A stretch of 14,596 nucleotides of DNA from UBA4644 sp900555855 (GTDB lineage: Bacteria > Bacillota > Clostridia > Oscillospirales > Butyricicoccaceae), in contig DAWAJD010000041.1 of assembly GCA_052289195.1 (NCBI GenBank), forward strand, positions 1 through 14,596, in the 5' to 3' direction. The notes beneath the pieces were generated by a model. That model saw only the letters and a list, made by a program, of their open reading frames with translations. It did no database searches and was not told where the DNA came from. The stretch's first letter is position 1, and every line of letters starts with the position of its first letter. The position numbers and the translations under genes are program-made. This document shows, piece by piece, positions 14,017 through 14,596 of the stretch.

Positions 14017-14418
14017 TTATCCGATGACCACCAGCGGCGTGTTGGTCTCCACCACAGCGCCCTTGGAGGTCAGGATCTGCACCACGGTGCCCGCCTTGGG
14101 CGCCACGATCTCGTTTTCCATCTTCATGGCCTCCAGCAGCACCAGCACCTGTCCCTCCTCCACCTTCTGGCCCAGAGAGACGGGGATCTTCAGGATGTTG
14201 CCCGGCATGGGAGACTTCACCACCTCGCCGGCAGCCACATTCTGGGGCGCAGCGGGGGCAGCGGCAGGCGCGGCCGCAGGGGCCGCGGCAGGGGCAGGCG
14301 CCGCCGCGGGGGCGGGCGCTGCAGGCGCATAGGCCTCGTATTCGTCCAGGATCATGGCCCGGCCCTGCTCCACCTCTACCTCATAGGTCTTATTATTCAG
14401 CGTTACTTTGTATTTCAT
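14017..14418 (-). CDS. Biotin carrier subunit of the sodium-translocating decarboxylase
   Basis: This 133-residue protein has an N-terminal strand-rich segment (1-30), an Ala/Pro-rich flexible linker (about 31-58) and a biotinyl domain (about 65-133). The biotinylation motif is EAMKM at 96-100, with Lys99 as the attachment site. It moves the carboxyl group from the alpha subunit to the membrane beta subunit. Its start codon lies inside the end of the upstream OadG-like gene (26-base overlap), so translation is probably coupled. The small free-standing carrier with a following beta gene matches methylmalonyl-CoA and glutaconyl-CoA decarboxylase operons better than those where biotin sits on the alpha subunit. 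Confidence 0.95.
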   Translation of the reverse strand: MKYKVTLNNKTYEVEVEQGRAMILDEYEAYAPAAPAPAAAPAPAAAPAAAPAAAPAAPQNVAAGEVVKSPMPGNILKIPVSLGQKVEEGQVLVLLEAMKMENEIVAPKAGTVVQILTSKGAVVETNTPLVVIG

Positions 14419-14596
14419 CTTCCTTGACCTCCCGAATCGAAATGAACCGCAGCTCGTTCAGCGGCTTGCCAAGCGTGTCTGCCACGATGGCCATGACCAT
14501 GGCGGCGTCTCTGGGGTCCGTGCCATAAAGCTTCAGCTCGCCGGCCGCGCCGGGAGCTTCGGGGGCGGGGGCCGCAGGGGCCGCGGGGGCAGGCGC
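14393..14596 (-). CDS. OadG-like delta subunit of the decarboxylase, C-terminal part (cut by window edge)
   Basis: The last 67 codons of a gene enter from the right edge. An Ala/Pro-rich linker is followed by ELKLYGTDPRDAAMVMAIVA and PLNELRFISIREV, which resemble the conserved C-terminal segment of OadG/MmdD-type subunits that tie the complex to the membrane. The N-terminal membrane helix expected for the family would be outside the window. The stop at 14393-14395 lies inside the biotin carrier gene in another frame. The order delta, biotin carrier, beta fits the mmdA-D-C-B or gcdA-D-C-B layout. Confidence 0.8.
   Translation of the reverse strand, partial: APAPAAPAAPAPEAPGAAGELKLYGTDPRDAAMVMAIVADTLGKPLNELRFISIREVKEDEIQSNAE

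Noticed and set aside
12861..14027. Long plus-strand frame opposite the decarboxylase beta subunit
   Set aside because: It is rich in His, Gly and Gln as expected for antisense of a membrane protein gene, and the minus-strand protein is unmistakable.
1..14596. A dedicated defence or biosynthetic system across the window
   Set aside because: The genes fall into ordinary separate units (efflux, tRNA editing, cell wall, competence, decarboxylase). No nuclease, reverse transcriptase, toxin pair or biosynthetic core enzyme is seen.

Overview
The window looks like chromosomal DNA from a GC-rich Clostridia bacterium, most likely a gut Oscillospiraceae-type anaerobe. The grounds are the Gram-positive style ribosome binding sites, a SipW-type exported protein, a short ComEA, a biotin-dependent sodium-pumping decarboxylase operon and the strong GC bias of most genes. 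This placement is inferred from gene content only. Nearly everything is on the minus strand; the one clear plus-strand gene is comEA.

Layout from low to high coordinates. (1) 1-95 is an edge fragment with an open minus-strand frame that I cannot name. (2) 96-1112 is a serine beta-lactamase-fold hydrolase with its own promoter. (3) 1269-2843 is an exported protein with a SipW-type signal segment and a C-terminal beta-helix-like repeat region; it is preceded by an intergenic block of chained palindromes (2908-3042). (4) 3082-7393 is a resistance-type operon transcribed leftward: a MarR regulator, two ABC exporter half-transporters that form a degenerate/consensus pair, and an unidentified 119-residue protein. 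Its promoter carries a perfect 14-bp palindrome over the -35 box. (5) 7483-9334 is an operon of a GntR/FCD regulator, a YbaK-type Cys-tRNA(Pro) deacylase and a YjjG-type HAD nucleotidase. (6) 9403-10689 is a D-Ala-D-Ala carboxypeptidase, divergent from (7) comEA at 10819-11193. (8) 11194-12782 is an accessory segment: an AT-rich aminoglycoside-phosphotransferase-like gene between two non-coding arms that carry related elements in inverted order. (9) 12783-14596 is the distal part of a sodium-translocating decarboxylase operon: delta (OadG-like, cut by the window edge), biotin carrier and beta subunit, with the carboxyltransferase alpha subunit presumably outside.

No CRISPR array, tRNA, rRNA, prophage, transposase or integrase is visible. 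I did not find a complete new multi-gene system. The parts most worth a second look are the paired palindromic arms around the phosphotransferase gene, the similar hairpin chain at 2908-3042, the MarR operator/promoter overlap and the unknown fourth gene of the ABC operon.
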